A stretch of DNA of 64,000 nt from Streptomyces noursei (GTDB taxonomy: Bacteria > Actinomycetota > Actinomycetes > Streptomycetales > Streptomycetaceae). The position numbers and the translations under genes are program-made. Of this stretch, positions 7,564 to 18,565 are shown piece after piece. The stretch's first letter is position 1. Every line of letters begins with the position of its first letter. The notes beneath the pieces are model-generated. The model ran no database searches. It was not told where the DNA came from and was given only the letters and a program-made list of their open reading frames with translations. The stretch is from NCBI RefSeq assembly GCF_001646665.1, contig NZ_LWBU01000279.1, positions 189,908-253,907 on the forward strand, written 5' to 3'.

Positions 7564-8570
7564 GCCGCGCGCTGCTGGTGGAACGCCCCGGCGCGCACCG
7601 GCTCGTCGAGCGCGACCCGCCGGAACCCGGCCGCGGCGAGGTCCTGGTGCGGGTGGCGGCGGCCGGCATCTGCATGAGCGACCGCGAGGTGTACGACGGC
7701 CACCGCGACCCCGATTACGTCCGCTACCCCCTGATTCCGGGCCACGAGTGGTCCGGGACGGTCGAGGCGGTCGGCGAGGGCGTCGACCCGGCGCTCGCCG
7801 GCCGGAAGACGGTCGCGGAGGGGTTCCGGTCGTGCGGGTCGTGCGAGCGCTGCCGGTGCGGGGAGACGAGCCTGTGCGCGGGCGGGTACGCGGAGACGGG
7901 GTTCACCGAGCCCGGCGCCTTCGCCGATTACGTCATCGTCCCGGCGCGGCTGCTGCACCCCCTGCGCGACGACGCCGACCTGCGGGCCGCGGCCCTGCTG
8001 GAGCCCGCCGCCGTGATCGCCGCGGCGGTACGGGCGGGGCGGCCGCGCCCCGGCGAGCGGGTCGCGGTGGTGGGCGCGGGCACGCTGGGGCTGCTGGCCG
8101 TGCAGCTGCTGGGCGCCTCGTCGCCGGGCGGGCTGACCGTGGTGGACCCGAGGGCGGCGCGGGGCGAGCAGGCGCTGCGGTTCGGCGCCACCGGGTCGGT
8201 GGACCCGGCCGGGGCGGCGGAGCTGGAGGGCCGGTTCGACCTGGTGGTGGAGACGGCGGGGGCGCCGACCACGGCCGCGGCGTCCTGCCGGCTGGCGCGC
8301 CGCGGCGGCCGGGTGGTGCTGACCGGGATGTTCGCGCCCGGTGCGGCCGGCATCGACCCCGTGCACCTGTCGCTGAGCCAGCTGGAGGTGCGCAGCGTCT
8401 TCGGCGCCCCCTCGTCCGCCTGGTCGGACGCGGTGCGGGCGTTCGGACTCGGGCTGCTCGACCCGGCACCGCTGATCACGCACGAGTTCCCGCTGGAGCG
8501 GTTCGCGGACGCGATCGCACTGGTGGGCGGGGGCGACCCGAAGACCGGCAAGGTGCTGCTGCGGCCGTAG
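7560..8570 (+). CDS. Zinc-dependent medium-chain sugar/polyol dehydrogenase
   Basis: A 336-residue MDR-family enzyme. The catalytic zinc ligands appear as Cys in AAGICMSDREVY, the His-Glu pair in IPGHEWSGTV and a third site in LLEPAAV. Four structural-zinc cysteines lie in SCGSCERCRCGETSLC, and the NAD(P)-binding glycine motif is VVGAGTLGLLAVQ. This is the sorbitol/threonine dehydrogenase branch. The GTG start overlaps the dehydratase stop as GTGA. In the pathway it would oxidise the sugar to its lactone, or a later aldehyde or alcohol intermediate. The upstream regulator and the downstream sugar transporter support a catabolic role. Confidence 0.87.
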   Translation: MSRALLVERPGAHRLVERDPPEPGRGEVLVRVAAAGICMSDREVYDGHRDPDYVRYPLIPGHEWSGTVEAVGEGVDPALAGRKTVAEGFRSCGSCERCRCGETSLCAGGYAETGFTEPGAFADYVIVPARLLHPLRDDADLRAAALLEPAAVIAAAVRAGRPRPGERVAVVGAGTLGLLAVQLLGASSPGGLTVVDPRAARGEQALRFGATGSVDPAGAAELEGRFDLVVETAGAPTTAAASCRLARRGGRVVLTGMFAPGAAGIDPVHLSLSQLEVRSVFGAPSSAWSDAVRAFGLGLLDPAPLITHEFPLERFADAIALVGGGDPKTGKVLLRP

Positions 8571-8686
8571 GGGCCTCCGTGCGGGCCGGGCCGGACCGTG
8601 GCGGCCCACGCCCGCACCGCGCGGTGCGGCGCCCGGGCGTCACGAGCCGGCGCGACCCGCGCGGGAGGCCCGGCCGGGCCCATGAC

Positions 8687-8731
8687 GTACGGCGGTACGG
8701 GGTGCCCTGCCCGCCCCCCGTACCGCCGTAC
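8687..8731 (+). terminator. Perfect 16-bp hairpin between dehydrogenase and transport operon
   Basis: GTACGGCGGTACGGGG and its exact reverse complement flank a 13-base loop about 115 bp after the dehydrogenase stop. There is no T-run, as usual in Streptomyces terminators. It immediately precedes the operator pair of the next operon and may separate the two units or attenuate read-through. Confidence 0.6.
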
Positions 8732-8766
8732 ACCCAATGACACGAACCACGTCCGAGATATCGAAC
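8732..8766. promoter_or_regulatory. Tandem IclR operator pair at the transport operon
   Basis: A weak site ACCCAATGACACGAAC and a strong site GTCCGAGATATCGAAC are again 19 bp apart centre to centre. They end 14 bp before the GTG start of the next gene. I could not find a convincing -10 box in the matching position. Confidence 0.6.
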
Positions 8767-8780
8767 AACCGAGGAGCCCT

Positions 8781-9851
8781 GTGACCTCCCCGTCCGCACC
8801 GGCACCAGCACCGGCCCCGACACCCCCGCCATCACCGCCGTCCGCACCGGCACCGGCACCGGCGGCCTCGCCACCGCCGGCCCCCGCACCCCCGCCGGCA
8901 CGACGCCGGCCCGGCGCCAAGGCCCTGGCCGCGATCGGCCACCCGGTGCCCGCCACCGACCCCGCCGACACCTCGCCCCACACCTTCCCCGACGGCGGCA
9001 CCTGGCGCACCGAGATCCCCTCGGTCGAGGGACCGGAGGCCCTGGCCGTCGTCCTGGAGGAGAGCGCCCGGCTCGGCGTGCCCGTCCACCGGATCAGCCA
9101 GGGCAGCGGCGTGTGGATGCTCACCGACGCCGAGATCACCGAGATGGTGCGGTCCTGCGCCGAACGCGACATCGAGCTGTGCCTGTTCACCGGCCCCCGC
9201 GGCACCTGGGACATCGGCGCGGGCACCCGCACCGACTCGGGCGGCGCCGGGCTGCGCGCCCGCGGCCACGACGCGCTCGCCGGCTGCGTGGAGGACGCCT
9301 GCCGGGCCACGGCGCTCGGCGTGCGCTGCCTGCTCGTCGCCGACGAGGGCGTCCTGTGGACACTGCACCGGCTGCGTGCGGCCGGACATCTGCCGGCCGG
9401 GACGACGTTCAAGCTGTCCGCCCTCACCGGACCGGTCAACCCGGCCTCCTACGCGGTGTACGAGCGGCTCGGCGCGGACTCCATCAACGTGCCCTCCGAC
9501 CTGACGCTGGACCACCTCACCGAGATCCGGCTGGCCGCCCGCGCCCCGATGGACATGTACGTCGAGGCGCCCGACGACCTCGGCGGCTACATCCGGATGT
9601 ACGAGGTGGCCGAGCTGATCCGGCGCGGCGCCCCGCTGTACCTGAAGTTCGGCCTGAGCCGCTCCCCCGGCATCTACCCCTACGGCGCGCAGTTGCGCGA
9701 CACCGCGCTCGCCACCGCCCGGGAGCGCGTGCGTCGCGGGCGGCTCGCCCTCGACCTGCTGGCCCGGCACGGCGCGGACGGCGGCATGTCGCCGCTCGGC
9801 TCCCGCCTGCCGGGTGAGCTCCGGCGTTTCCCCGTCCCGGAAGGGGACTGA
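8781..9851 (+). CDS. TIM-barrel-like protein (possibly U32-peptidase-like), first gene of sugar uptake operon
   Basis: A 356-residue protein starting with GTG behind GAGGAG. The first 45 residues are a Pro/Ala/Ser tail with no fold. From about residue 60 the sequence alternates strands and helices (VPVHRISQGSGVW, DIELCLFTGPRG, LGVRCLLVADEG, TTFKLSALTGPVNP, DSINVPSDLTL, PMDMYVEAP, GAPLYLKFGL), the rhythm of a (beta/alpha)8 barrel. It resembles proteins annotated as U32-peptidase-like, but I see no proof of peptidase activity. It lies between the operator pair and the sugar-binding protein, so a sugar-acid step, such as cleavage or dehydration of 2-keto-3-deoxyaldonate, is possible. The role is inference. 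Confidence 0.7.
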   Translation: MTSPSAPAPAPAPTPPPSPPSAPAPAPAASPPPAPAPPPARRRPGAKALAAIGHPVPATDPADTSPHTFPDGGTWRTEIPSVEGPEALAVVLEESARLGVPVHRISQGSGVWMLTDAEITEMVRSCAERDIELCLFTGPRGTWDIGAGTRTDSGGAGLRARGHDALAGCVEDACRATALGVRCLLVADEGVLWTLHRLRAAGHLPAGTTFKLSALTGPVNPASYAVYERLGADSINVPSDLTLDHLTEIRLAARAPMDMYVEAPDDLGGYIRMYEVAELIRRGAPLYLKFGLSRSPGIYPYGAQLRDTALATARERVRRGRLALDLLARHGADGGMSPLGSRLPGELRRFPVPEGD

Positions 9852-9855
9852 CCCC

Positions 9856-10964
9856 ATGCGCATCTCCCGCACAGCCGCGGCGGCGGCGTCGCTCGCCGCA
9901 CTGCTCACCCTCTCCCTCACCGCCTGCGGCCAGGAGGCCAGGGGCGGCAGCCGCTACCGGCCCGCGGGCGGCAAGGGCGGCACCATCGGGCTCGCCATGC
10001 CGACCAAGGCGTCGGAGCGCTGGATAGCCGACGGCGAGAACATGGCCGAGCAGTTCCGCGAGGCCGGGTACGACACCGACCTCCAGTACGGCGACGACAA
10101 GGTCGAGAACCAGATCGCCCAGATCGAGAACATGATCACCAAGGGGCGCAAGCTGCTGGTGGTCGCCGCCATCGACGGCTCCGCCCTCACCGAGGTGCTC
10201 CAGCGCGCCGAGGACGCGGGCATCCCGGTGATCTCCTACGACCGCCTCATCATGGGCACCGAACACGTCGACTACTACGCGTCGTTCGACAACGAGCGCG
10301 TCGGTGAGCTCCAGGCGCGGTACATCGTGGACGCGCTCCGCCTCGGACCCGCGACGGCCGCGGGCAGGCCGTACAACATCGAGCTGTTCGCCGGCTCGCC
10401 CGACGACAACAACACGAAGTACTTCTGGAACGGCGCCATGAAGGTCCTGCGGCCGTACGTCGCGAGCGGCCGGCTCGTGGTGCGCAGCAAGCAGACCCGG
10501 ATGAGCCAGGCGACCACACTGCGGTGGGACGGCGGCACCGCGCAGAAGCGGATGGACGACCTCATCAGCAAGAACTACGGCGAGGAGCGCGTCGACGCGG
10601 TCCTCTCCCCCTACGACGGCATCTCCATCGGCGTCATCTCGGCCCTCAAGAGCGCCGGTTACGGCACGACGAGCCGGCCCCTGCCGGTGGTCACCGGGCA
10701 GGACGCCGAGCTGGCGTCGGTGAAGTCGATCATCCGGGGCGAGCAGACGCAGACCGTCTTCAAGGACACGCGCAAACTGGCCGCACAGGCGGTGGCGATG
10801 GGCGACGCCGTGCTCAACGGCAGGAAGCCCCAGGTCAACAACACCAAGGACTACCACAACGGCAGGAAGACCGTGCCGTCGTTCCTGCTCGACCCGGTCA
10901 GCATCGACAAGTCCAACACCGGGCTCCTCGTCGACGAGGGCTACTTCACCGCCGGGCAGCTGAA

Positions 10965-10968
<4 letters not shown>
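9856..10968 (+). CDS. chvE: ChvE/XylF-type sugar-binding lipoprotein
   Basis: The 370-residue protein has a lipoprotein signal with the lipobox ending at Cys24 (LSLTAC), then a periplasmic-binding type 1 domain: GGTIGLAMPTKASERW, LVVAAIDGSALTEVL, PVISYDRLIMG and ELFAGSPDDNNTKYFW. These blocks are typical of ChvE and xylose-binding XylF proteins, which capture arabinose, galactose, glucose or xylose for an ABC importer. It would be anchored outside the membrane. Its TGA overlaps the GTG of the ATPase gene. ChvE proteins bind several aldoses, so the ligand is inferred from context as arabinose or galactose. Confidence 0.92.
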
Positions 10969-12536
<1,568 letters not shown>

Positions 12537-12545
12537 GGCCCCGCC

Positions 12546-13775
12546 ATGACCACCACGACCACTCCCCCGCGCCCCCAGCCACCGGCCGCCCCGGCGCAGC
12601 CCTCGGCGGCCGCGCTGCTGCTGAACGGCGTGCGCGGCAACATGCGCCAGTACGGCATGCTCATCGCCCTCGTGTTCATCGTCGTGCTGTTCCAGATATG
12701 GACCGACGGCACGCTGCTGCTGCCGAACAACGTCTCCAACCTGATCCAGCAGAACGGCTACATCCTCATCCTGGCCATGGGCATGATGATCGTCATCATC
12801 GCCGGCCACATCGACCTGTCCGTCGGCTCGGTGGTGGCGTTCGTCGGCGCCATGTCGGCGGTGATGATGGTCAGGCACGACATGCCGTGGGTGCTCGCCC
12901 TGACGCTGTCGCTGCTGATCGGCGCCGTCGCGGGAGCCTGGCAGGGCTTCTTCATCGCGTACGTGGGCATCCCGTCGTTCATCGTCACCCTCGCCGGCAT
13001 GCTGCTCTTCCGGGGGCTCACGCAGATCGTGCTGGAGGGGCAGTCGATCGCCCCCTTCCCCGACGGCTTCCAGAACATCGCCAAGGGGTTCATCCCGGAG
13101 ATGGGGCCGTACACCCAGTACCACAACCCCACGCTCCTGCTGGGGCTGGTCGCGGTGGTCTTCCTGCTGTGGCGCGAGTGGCGGGACCGCCGGCGGCAGC
13201 TCGCCCACGAGCTGGACGTGCCGCCGTTCGGCCTGTGGGCGCTGAAGTGCACCGCCGTCACGGCCGCGGTGGTGGCGTTCACCCTCACACTGGCCAGCTT
13301 CCACGGCGTGCCGGTGGTCATGCTCATCATGTGCGCGCTGCTGATCGGGCTCGGCTACGTGATGCGCAACGCGGTGATCGGACGCCATGTGTACGCGCTG
13401 GGCGGCAACAAGGCGGCGGCGAAGCTGTCGGGCGTCAAGGACAAGCGGGTCACCTTCCTCGTCTTCGTCAACATGGGCGTGCTGGCGGCCCTGGCGGGCT
13501 GCGTGTACGCGGCCCGGCTCAACGCGGGCACCCCGCAGGCGGGCCTCAACTTCGAACTGGAGGCGATCGCGGCGTCGTTCATCGGCGGCGCCTCGATGAG
13601 CGGCGGCGTCGGCACGGTGATGGGCGCCGTGATCGGCGGCCTGGTGCTGGGCGTCCTGAACAACGGCATGTCGCTGGTCGGCATCGGCACGGACTACCAG
13701 CAGGTCATCAAGGGCCTGGTGCTGCTCGCCGCGGTCGGCTTCGACGTCTGGAACAAGCGCAGGGCAGGCAAGTAG
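12546..13775 (+). CDS. mmsB: Sugar ABC transporter permease (GguB/XylH type)
   Basis: The 409-residue membrane protein has about ten hydrophobic segments and the hallmark AGHIDLSVGSVVAFVGA of the ribose/xylose permease family near residue 85, and GGASMSGGVGTVMGAV near residue 350. A Thr/Pro-rich 30-residue cytoplasmic tail precedes the first membrane helix. It forms the channel for the adjacent ATPase and binding protein. The gene lies 9 bp after the ATPase gene. Confidence 0.93.
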   Translation: MTTTTTPPRPQPPAAPAQPSAAALLLNGVRGNMRQYGMLIALVFIVVLFQIWTDGTLLLPNNVSNLIQQNGYILILAMGMMIVIIAGHIDLSVGSVVAFVGAMSAVMMVRHDMPWVLALTLSLLIGAVAGAWQGFFIAYVGIPSFIVTLAGMLLFRGLTQIVLEGQSIAPFPDGFQNIAKGFIPEMGPYTQYHNPTLLLGLVAVVFLLWREWRDRRRQLAHELDVPPFGLWALKCTAVTAAVVAFTLTLASFHGVPVVMLIMCALLIGLGYVMRNAVIGRHVYALGGNKAAAKLSGVKDKRVTFLVFVNMGVLAALAGCVYAARLNAGTPQAGLNFELEAIAASFIGGASMSGGVGTVMGAVIGGLVLGVLNNGMSLVGIGTDYQQVIKGLVLLAAVGFDVWNKRRAGK

Positions 13776-13799
13776 TCCTTCCAAACAGAGGGAGTTCGC

Positions 13800-14948
13800 A
13801 TGGACACGAGCAGACGCACTTTGCTGGCGGCGGCGGCCGCGGCGGGAGCCATGGCGGCGGCCCCGGCCACCGCGTACGCGTCGGGCGGCGGGAAACCGGT
13901 GCGGGAACGGTTCGGCACACTCGCCGACGGGACGGTGGTGCACCGCTGGACGCTGCGGAACGGCGGCACCCGGCTGAAGGTGCTGTCCTACGGCGGCATC
14001 GTGCAGTCCCTGGAAATACCGGACCGGCACGGGCGGTACGCCAACGTGTCGCTGGGCTTCGACCGCCTCGACGCGTACGTGTCGTCGTCGCCGTTCTTCG
14101 GGGCGCTGATCGGCCGGTACGGCAACCGGATCGCCGGCGGCCGCTTCACCCTGGACGGCACCGAGCACCGGCTGTCCGTCAACGACGGGCCGAACAGCCT
14201 GCACGGCGGCGCCCAGGGCTTCGACAAGCGGGTGTGGGACGTGGAGCCGTTCACCGACCGCACCGGCGTCGGGCTGGTGCTGCGGTACGTGAGCGCGGAC
14301 GGCGAGATGGGCTACCCGGGGACGCTGCGGGTGACGGTGACGTACACGCTCACCCCGCGCGGGGAGTGGCGCATCGACTACGCGGCGACCACCGACCGGG
14401 CCACCGTGGTGAACCTGACGAACCACACGTACTACAACCTGGCGGGCGAGGGCAGCGGGGACGTCCTCGGCCACGAGCTGCGACTCGCCGCGTCCCGCTG
14501 CACGCCGACCGACGCGACCCTGATCCCGACCGGGGAACTGGCACCGGTGGCCGGTACGCCGTTCGACTTCCGGCGCGGGAAGCCGATCGGCGAGGACATC
14601 CGCCGGGCGCACCCGCAACTGGTCCTCGCCCAGGGGTACGACCACAACTGGGTGCTGGACAAGGGCGCAACGGCCCGCCCGCTGCCCGTTGCGACGCTGC
14701 GCGACCCGGGCTCCGGGCGCACCATGACGATCGCCACCACGGAACCGGGCGTGCAGTTCTACTCGGGCAACTTCCTGGACGGCACCCTCGCCGGCCCGTC
14801 CGGGCGCACCTACCGGCAGGGCGACGGGCTGTGCCTGGAGACACAGCACTTCCCCGACTCCCCCAACCGGCCGGAGTTCCCGTCGACGGTCCTGCGGCCG
14901 GGGGCGACGTACCGTTCCACCACCGTGCACGGCTTCTCCGCGTACTAG
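13800..14948 (+). CDS. galM: Secreted aldose 1-epimerase (mutarotase), Tat signal
   Basis: This 382-residue enzyme opens with a twin-arginine signal (SRRTLLAAAAAAGAMAA, cleavage near AYA) and continues with galactose-mutarotase motifs: KVLSYGGIVQSLEIPD, FFGALIGRYGNRIAGG, NSLHGGAQGFDKRVWD, NLTNHTYYNLAGEG with the catalytic His, and the C-terminal GVQFYSGNFLDG and ETQHFPDSPN. It interconverts alpha and beta anomers of an aldose outside the cell before uptake. It is 24 bp after the permease gene with a GAGGGAG ribosome site, so it closes the uptake operon. Confidence 0.9.
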   Translation: MDTSRRTLLAAAAAAGAMAAAPATAYASGGGKPVRERFGTLADGTVVHRWTLRNGGTRLKVLSYGGIVQSLEIPDRHGRYANVSLGFDRLDAYVSSSPFFGALIGRYGNRIAGGRFTLDGTEHRLSVNDGPNSLHGGAQGFDKRVWDVEPFTDRTGVGLVLRYVSADGEMGYPGTLRVTVTYTLTPRGEWRIDYAATTDRATVVNLTNHTYYNLAGEGSGDVLGHELRLAASRCTPTDATLIPTGELAPVAGTPFDFRRGKPIGEDIRRAHPQLVLAQGYDHNWVLDKGATARPLPVATLRDPGSGRTMTIATTEPGVQFYSGNFLDGTLAGPSGRTYRQGDGLCLETQHFPDSPNRPEFPSTVLRPGATYRSTTVHGFSAY

Positions 14949-14957
14949 GCGGACGGC

Positions 14958-17099
14958 TCAGAGGGGCGCGACCGTACGGAGCAGGAGCAGCGCGATGTCG
15001 TCGTGGCGGGGCGCCGAGCCCTGGGCGTGGCCGATGAGGGTGTCGGCGAGGTCGTCCAGGCTCGCGTCCCCGCCGCCGCTCCAGGCGAGCTGCCCCGCCA
15101 GCTCGGCGGTCGCCTCGTCCATGTCGACGCCGGGTGCCTCGACGAGGCCGTCGGTGAAGAGGACCAGCACGGTACCGATGGGCAGGGTGACCCCGGCCGT
15201 GGGGTAGTCGGCGGCCGGGTCGATGCCGAGGAGCAGGCCGGGCGGCAGGTCGAGCACCTCGGCGCGCCCGTCCGGGTGGCGCACCAGCGGCGGCGGGTGG
15301 CCCGCGGTGGCGAGCAGCGCCCGGTGGTGCTTCAGGTCGATGTGGGCGTACAGGCAGCTGGTGAACAGACCCGGGTCGAGGTCGGTGAGCAGGCGGTTGG
15401 TGCGGGCCAGGACCTCGCCGGGCGGTGCGCCGGCGCTCGCGTGCACGGCGGCCCGGACCTGGCCCATGAGAGCGGCCGCCTCGACGTTGTGGCCCTGGAC
15501 GTCCCCGATGGTCGCGGCGGCCGTGGTGCCGCCGAGCCTGATCAGGTCGTAGAAGTCCCCGCCGACGCCGGTGCCGTGGCCGGCGGGCAGGTAGCGGGCG
15601 GCGACCTCCAGGCCGGGGACGTGCGGCAGGGTGTGCGGGAGCAGGCCCGCCTGGAGGCGGCGGGCGAGTTCGTGCTTGCTGTCGTAGAGCCTGGCGCGGT
15701 CCAGCGCCTGGGCGAGGAGCCCGGCCAGCGAGATCAGGATGGCGCGCTCGCCCGGGTGGAAGTCGCGCGGCCGGTCGTAGCCGAGGACCAGGGAGCCGAC
15801 CGGCCGGCCGGAGGCGACCAGGGGCAGGAAGGCCCACGCGGCGCCCGGGCTGCCCAGGACGACGGCGGCGGGGAAGTCCCCCGCCAGCTCCTCCCGGCTG
15901 CCGTAGAACATCGGGGCCCCGGTGACCAGGACGCGCGCCGCCGGGGTGTCGGAGGCCAGCGGGGCGGAGTCGAACCGGGCCACGGCGTCGGCGTAGCCGC
16001 GGTGTCCGGCGACCCGCAGCCGGCCGTCCTCGGCGGTGAGCACCGCCAGGGCGTGGACGCCGAGGGCGGGGGTGATCTGGTCGGCGGCCTGGTCGACCAC
16101 GTCGCGCACCCCGGCGGCCTCGGTGAGGGAGGCGGCCAGGTGCATCAGGTGGTAGAGGCTGGTGGCCCGGCTGGGCAGGGCGGACTGCGCGGCCCGTTCC
16201 GCCTCCTCCTCCCGGGCGGCCCCCTCGCCGGGGGCGCGCCGGTCGGGGCCGGCCGGGGTGATGCGGACGCTGATGCCGGTGGCGTCCGGGTGCAGCTCGA
16301 AGCGGAGCCAGTGGTCGGGCGGGCGCAGGGTGGTGAACGACGTGGTGCGGCGGCTGATGACGGCGGCCCGGTAGCGGTCCTCGACGGCGGGGTTGTCCAT
16401 CCAGGGAAGGGCCTCCCACGGCAGGGCGCCGACCAGGTCCTCGGCGTCGATGCCCAGCAGGTCCGCCGCCTCCTCGGTGACGAAGGTGATCCGGCCGTTC
16501 AGGTCGAGGGCGCAGCTGCCGCCGGGCAGGCGGTGCACGAACTCGACGGCCGCGGCGGCCTCGACGGGCCCCGGGGTGCGGCGGGCGGGGCGGACCATCC
16601 GCGGCTTCCGCCCCGGGAGGACGGGCCGGCCCTCGCCCGCGGCCCGCGCCAGGATCCCCGTCATCCGGTCGCAGCCCTCGTGGACGGCGTCCTCCTCGAC
16701 CCGCGCGAGCCGGGGCGCGTGCCCCCCGGGCCACAGCAGCACCAGGCCGCCCCAGGTGGTGCCGCCCGCGGCGAGGGGCGAGGCGGCCAGGGAGAACGGG
16801 TAGGGCAGGACGAGCCCCGGGCGGGGGTAGCGGCGGGCCATCGCCTCCCGGTCGGCGATCCACACCAGCCGCCCGTCGGCCACGGCGTCGGCCAGGGGCA
16901 CGGGGTCGTCGGGCGCGACCCGCATCCACGGGGCGGCGAACTCCAGGGACACCCCGCTCAGCACCGCCAGCCGCATGGCGCTCTCCCCGGACGGCGGCAG
17001 GTAGACCATGCCGATCGACGCGCCCGTCCGCCGCATGACGTCGGCCAGGGCGGCGCCCAGCGACCGCAGGCCCGAGCCCGCCTCCTCGGGGTTCTTCAC
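14958..17099 (-). CDS. GAF-PAS-GAF-SpoIIE (PP2C) phosphatase
   Basis: A 713-residue cytoplasmic signalling protein. Residues about 10-160 form a GAF-like domain, about 180-290 a PAS domain (GGSCALDLNGRITFVTEEAADLLGI in two parts), about 325-480 a second GAF (LAASLTEAAGVRDVVDQAA), and the last 230 residues a SpoIIE-type PP2C domain. That domain keeps the metal aspartates in GVGGDFYDL, IGDVQGHNVEAA, LFTDGLVEAPG and RHDDIALLLL. Such enzymes dephosphorylate STAS anti-anti-sigma proteins and so free alternative sigma factors. It converges on the epimerase gene with a 9-bp gap. No partner kinase or STAS protein lies beside it. Confidence 0.9.
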   Translation of the reverse strand: MKNPEEAGSGLRSLGAALADVMRRTGASIGMVYLPPSGESAMRLAVLSGVSLEFAAPWMRVAPDDPVPLADAVADGRLVWIADREAMARRYPRPGLVLPYPFSLAASPLAAGGTTWGGLVLLWPGGHAPRLARVEEDAVHEGCDRMTGILARAAGEGRPVLPGRKPRMVRPARRTPGPVEAAAAVEFVHRLPGGSCALDLNGRITFVTEEAADLLGIDAEDLVGALPWEALPWMDNPAVEDRYRAAVISRRTTSFTTLRPPDHWLRFELHPDATGISVRITPAGPDRRAPGEGAAREEEAERAAQSALPSRATSLYHLMHLAASLTEAAGVRDVVDQAADQITPALGVHALAVLTAEDGRLRVAGHRGYADAVARFDSAPLASDTPAARVLVTGAPMFYGSREELAGDFPAAVVLGSPGAAWAFLPLVASGRPVGSLVLGYDRPRDFHPGERAILISLAGLLAQALDRARLYDSKHELARRLQAGLLPHTLPHVPGLEVAARYLPAGHGTGVGGDFYDLIRLGGTTAAATIGDVQGHNVEAAALMGQVRAAVHASAGAPPGEVLARTNRLLTDLDPGLFTSCLYAHIDLKHHRALLATAGHPPPLVRHPDGRAEVLDLPPGLLLGIDPAADYPTAGVTLPIGTVLVLFTDGLVEAPGVDMDEATAELAGQLAWSGGGDASLDDLADTLIGHAQGSAPRHDDIALLLLRTVAPL

Positions 17100-17243
17100 G
17101 CTTCAAGCGTGCCCCGCCGAGCCGCCGGACGCAGGTCGGCCCGCGCCGGGGGACCGGGCCGCGGCGCCCCGCGTGCCGGCTCGCCCCGGTCCGGGAGGAC
17201 GCCCGCGCCGGGGCGGACCCGGTGCGCGGGGAGGGGCCGCCGG

Positions 17244-18524
17244 TCAGCGGGGAGCCGGGTCGTCGCGGAGCCAGGCGAGCCTTTCCTCGGCGGCCAGCAG
17301 GCGGGGGTTGCCCGGACCGTACATGCGGCGGTAGTCGCGTACGCAGCGGTCGAGGAGCCCGGCGGCCTCGGCGTGCCGGCCCACGTCGATCAGGACGTTG
17401 GCGAGGTTGTCCCGGGCGCTGACGGTCGTCAGGTGGTCCTCGCCCTGGAGTGCGACGTGTCCGGCCAGGACGGCGCGCAGGATCGGTACGGCGTCCTCGT
17501 ACCGCCCCATGCCGTGCAGGACGGCGGCGAGGTTGTTCCGCGCGGTGAAGGTGGTGTCGTGGTGCGGCCCCACGGTCGCCTCGCACGACCGGACGACGGC
17601 ACGCATGTACGGTTCCGCCTCGGAGTAGCGCTCCAGCCGGCACAGGACGGCGCCGAGGTTGGCCCGCGCCGCGACGGTGCGCTCGTGGTCGCGCCCGTAC
17701 CGCTCCTCCAGCCGGGGCACGAGGGCGCGCAGGGCGCGCTCGGCCTCCTCGTGGCGGCCGCACTTGAGCAGTGCACCCGCGTGGGCGTTGGTAGAGGTCA
17801 GGACGTCGGGGTGGTCGCGACCCAGCAGCCGGAGCCGGCGTTCCAGGACGTCCCGCAGCAGCGGCTCGGCCTCGGCGGCGCGGCCGAGGTCCTCCAGCAG
17901 CACGGCGAGCCCGATGGCGCAGTTCAGCGTGTCGGGGTGGTCGCGGCCCAGGGTCTCCGCCCGGGCGCGGAAGGTGTCGCGCCACGCCGACTCGGCGAGC
18001 TCCAGCCGGCCGGTGTCGTGGAGGACCGCGGCCAGTTCGGCGGAGGTGCGCAGGGTCTCCTCGTGGCGGTCGCCCAGTACGGTCCACTGGGTGCGCACCA
18101 CCTGCTGGTAGAGGTCGAGGGCGTCCTCGCCCCGCCCCGGGGCGGAGGCGAGGACCCGGGCGAGGTCGCGCACGGCGAGGCAGGCCTCCGGGTGCCGGGG
18201 GCCCAGACGGTCGATGGCGGACTGGGCGCGCATGGCGTGGAACTCCTCAGGAGGGATCTCCACGCGGGCGATCTCCCGTTCCGGGCGGCCCTCCGTCACC
18301 TCCGTGATGGTGATGTGCCCTCCGGACGGCCGCCGCCGGGTGCCTCCGGCTCCCGCCGTGGACGGCCGCGCGTCCGGGTCCGGCCGTTCCGGGCTCCGGG
18401 GCCCGCTCCCCTCCGTCCCGTCCCGCCGCCCGTCCCCGTGCGGCTCCTGCCGTCCGGGCCCCGGCGGCCGTGCGCCCGCCCCGGGGCCGTCGTCCGCGGC
18501 TCGCCGCCGCCACCATCGGGTCAT
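17244..18524 (-). CDS. Tetratricopeptide repeat protein, partner of CHAT protein
   Basis: The 426-residue protein starts MTRWWRRRAADD behind a strong GGAGGAGG ribosome site. About 90 residues of charged, Pro/Arg-rich sequence are followed by HITITEVTEGRPEREIARVEI. From residue about 130 onward there are roughly seven kinesin-light-chain-type TPR units, each of about 42 residues with the theme LGRDHPDTLxxxxxLAxxLxxLGRxxEAE. TPR arrays bind other proteins. It follows the CHAT gene on the same strand with a 41-bp gap, so it probably belongs to the same operon. It has no enzyme domain and no signal peptide. Confidence 0.85.
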   Translation of the reverse strand: MTRWWRRRAADDGPGAGARPPGPGRQEPHGDGRRDGTEGSGPRSPERPDPDARPSTAGAGGTRRRPSGGHITITEVTEGRPEREIARVEIPPEEFHAMRAQSAIDRLGPRHPEACLAVRDLARVLASAPGRGEDALDLYQQVVRTQWTVLGDRHEETLRTSAELAAVLHDTGRLELAESAWRDTFRARAETLGRDHPDTLNCAIGLAVLLEDLGRAAEAEPLLRDVLERRLRLLGRDHPDVLTSTNAHAGALLKCGRHEEAERALRALVPRLEERYGRDHERTVAARANLGAVLCRLERYSEAEPYMRAVVRSCEATVGPHHDTTFTARNNLAAVLHGMGRYEDAVPILRAVLAGHVALQGEDHLTTVSARDNLANVLIDVGRHAEAAGLLDRCVRDYRRMYGPGNPRLLAAEERLAWLRDDPAPR

Positions 18525-18565
18525 CGTGACCGCCTCCTCCTCGCTGCCGGTGTCGTCCGCTGTCG

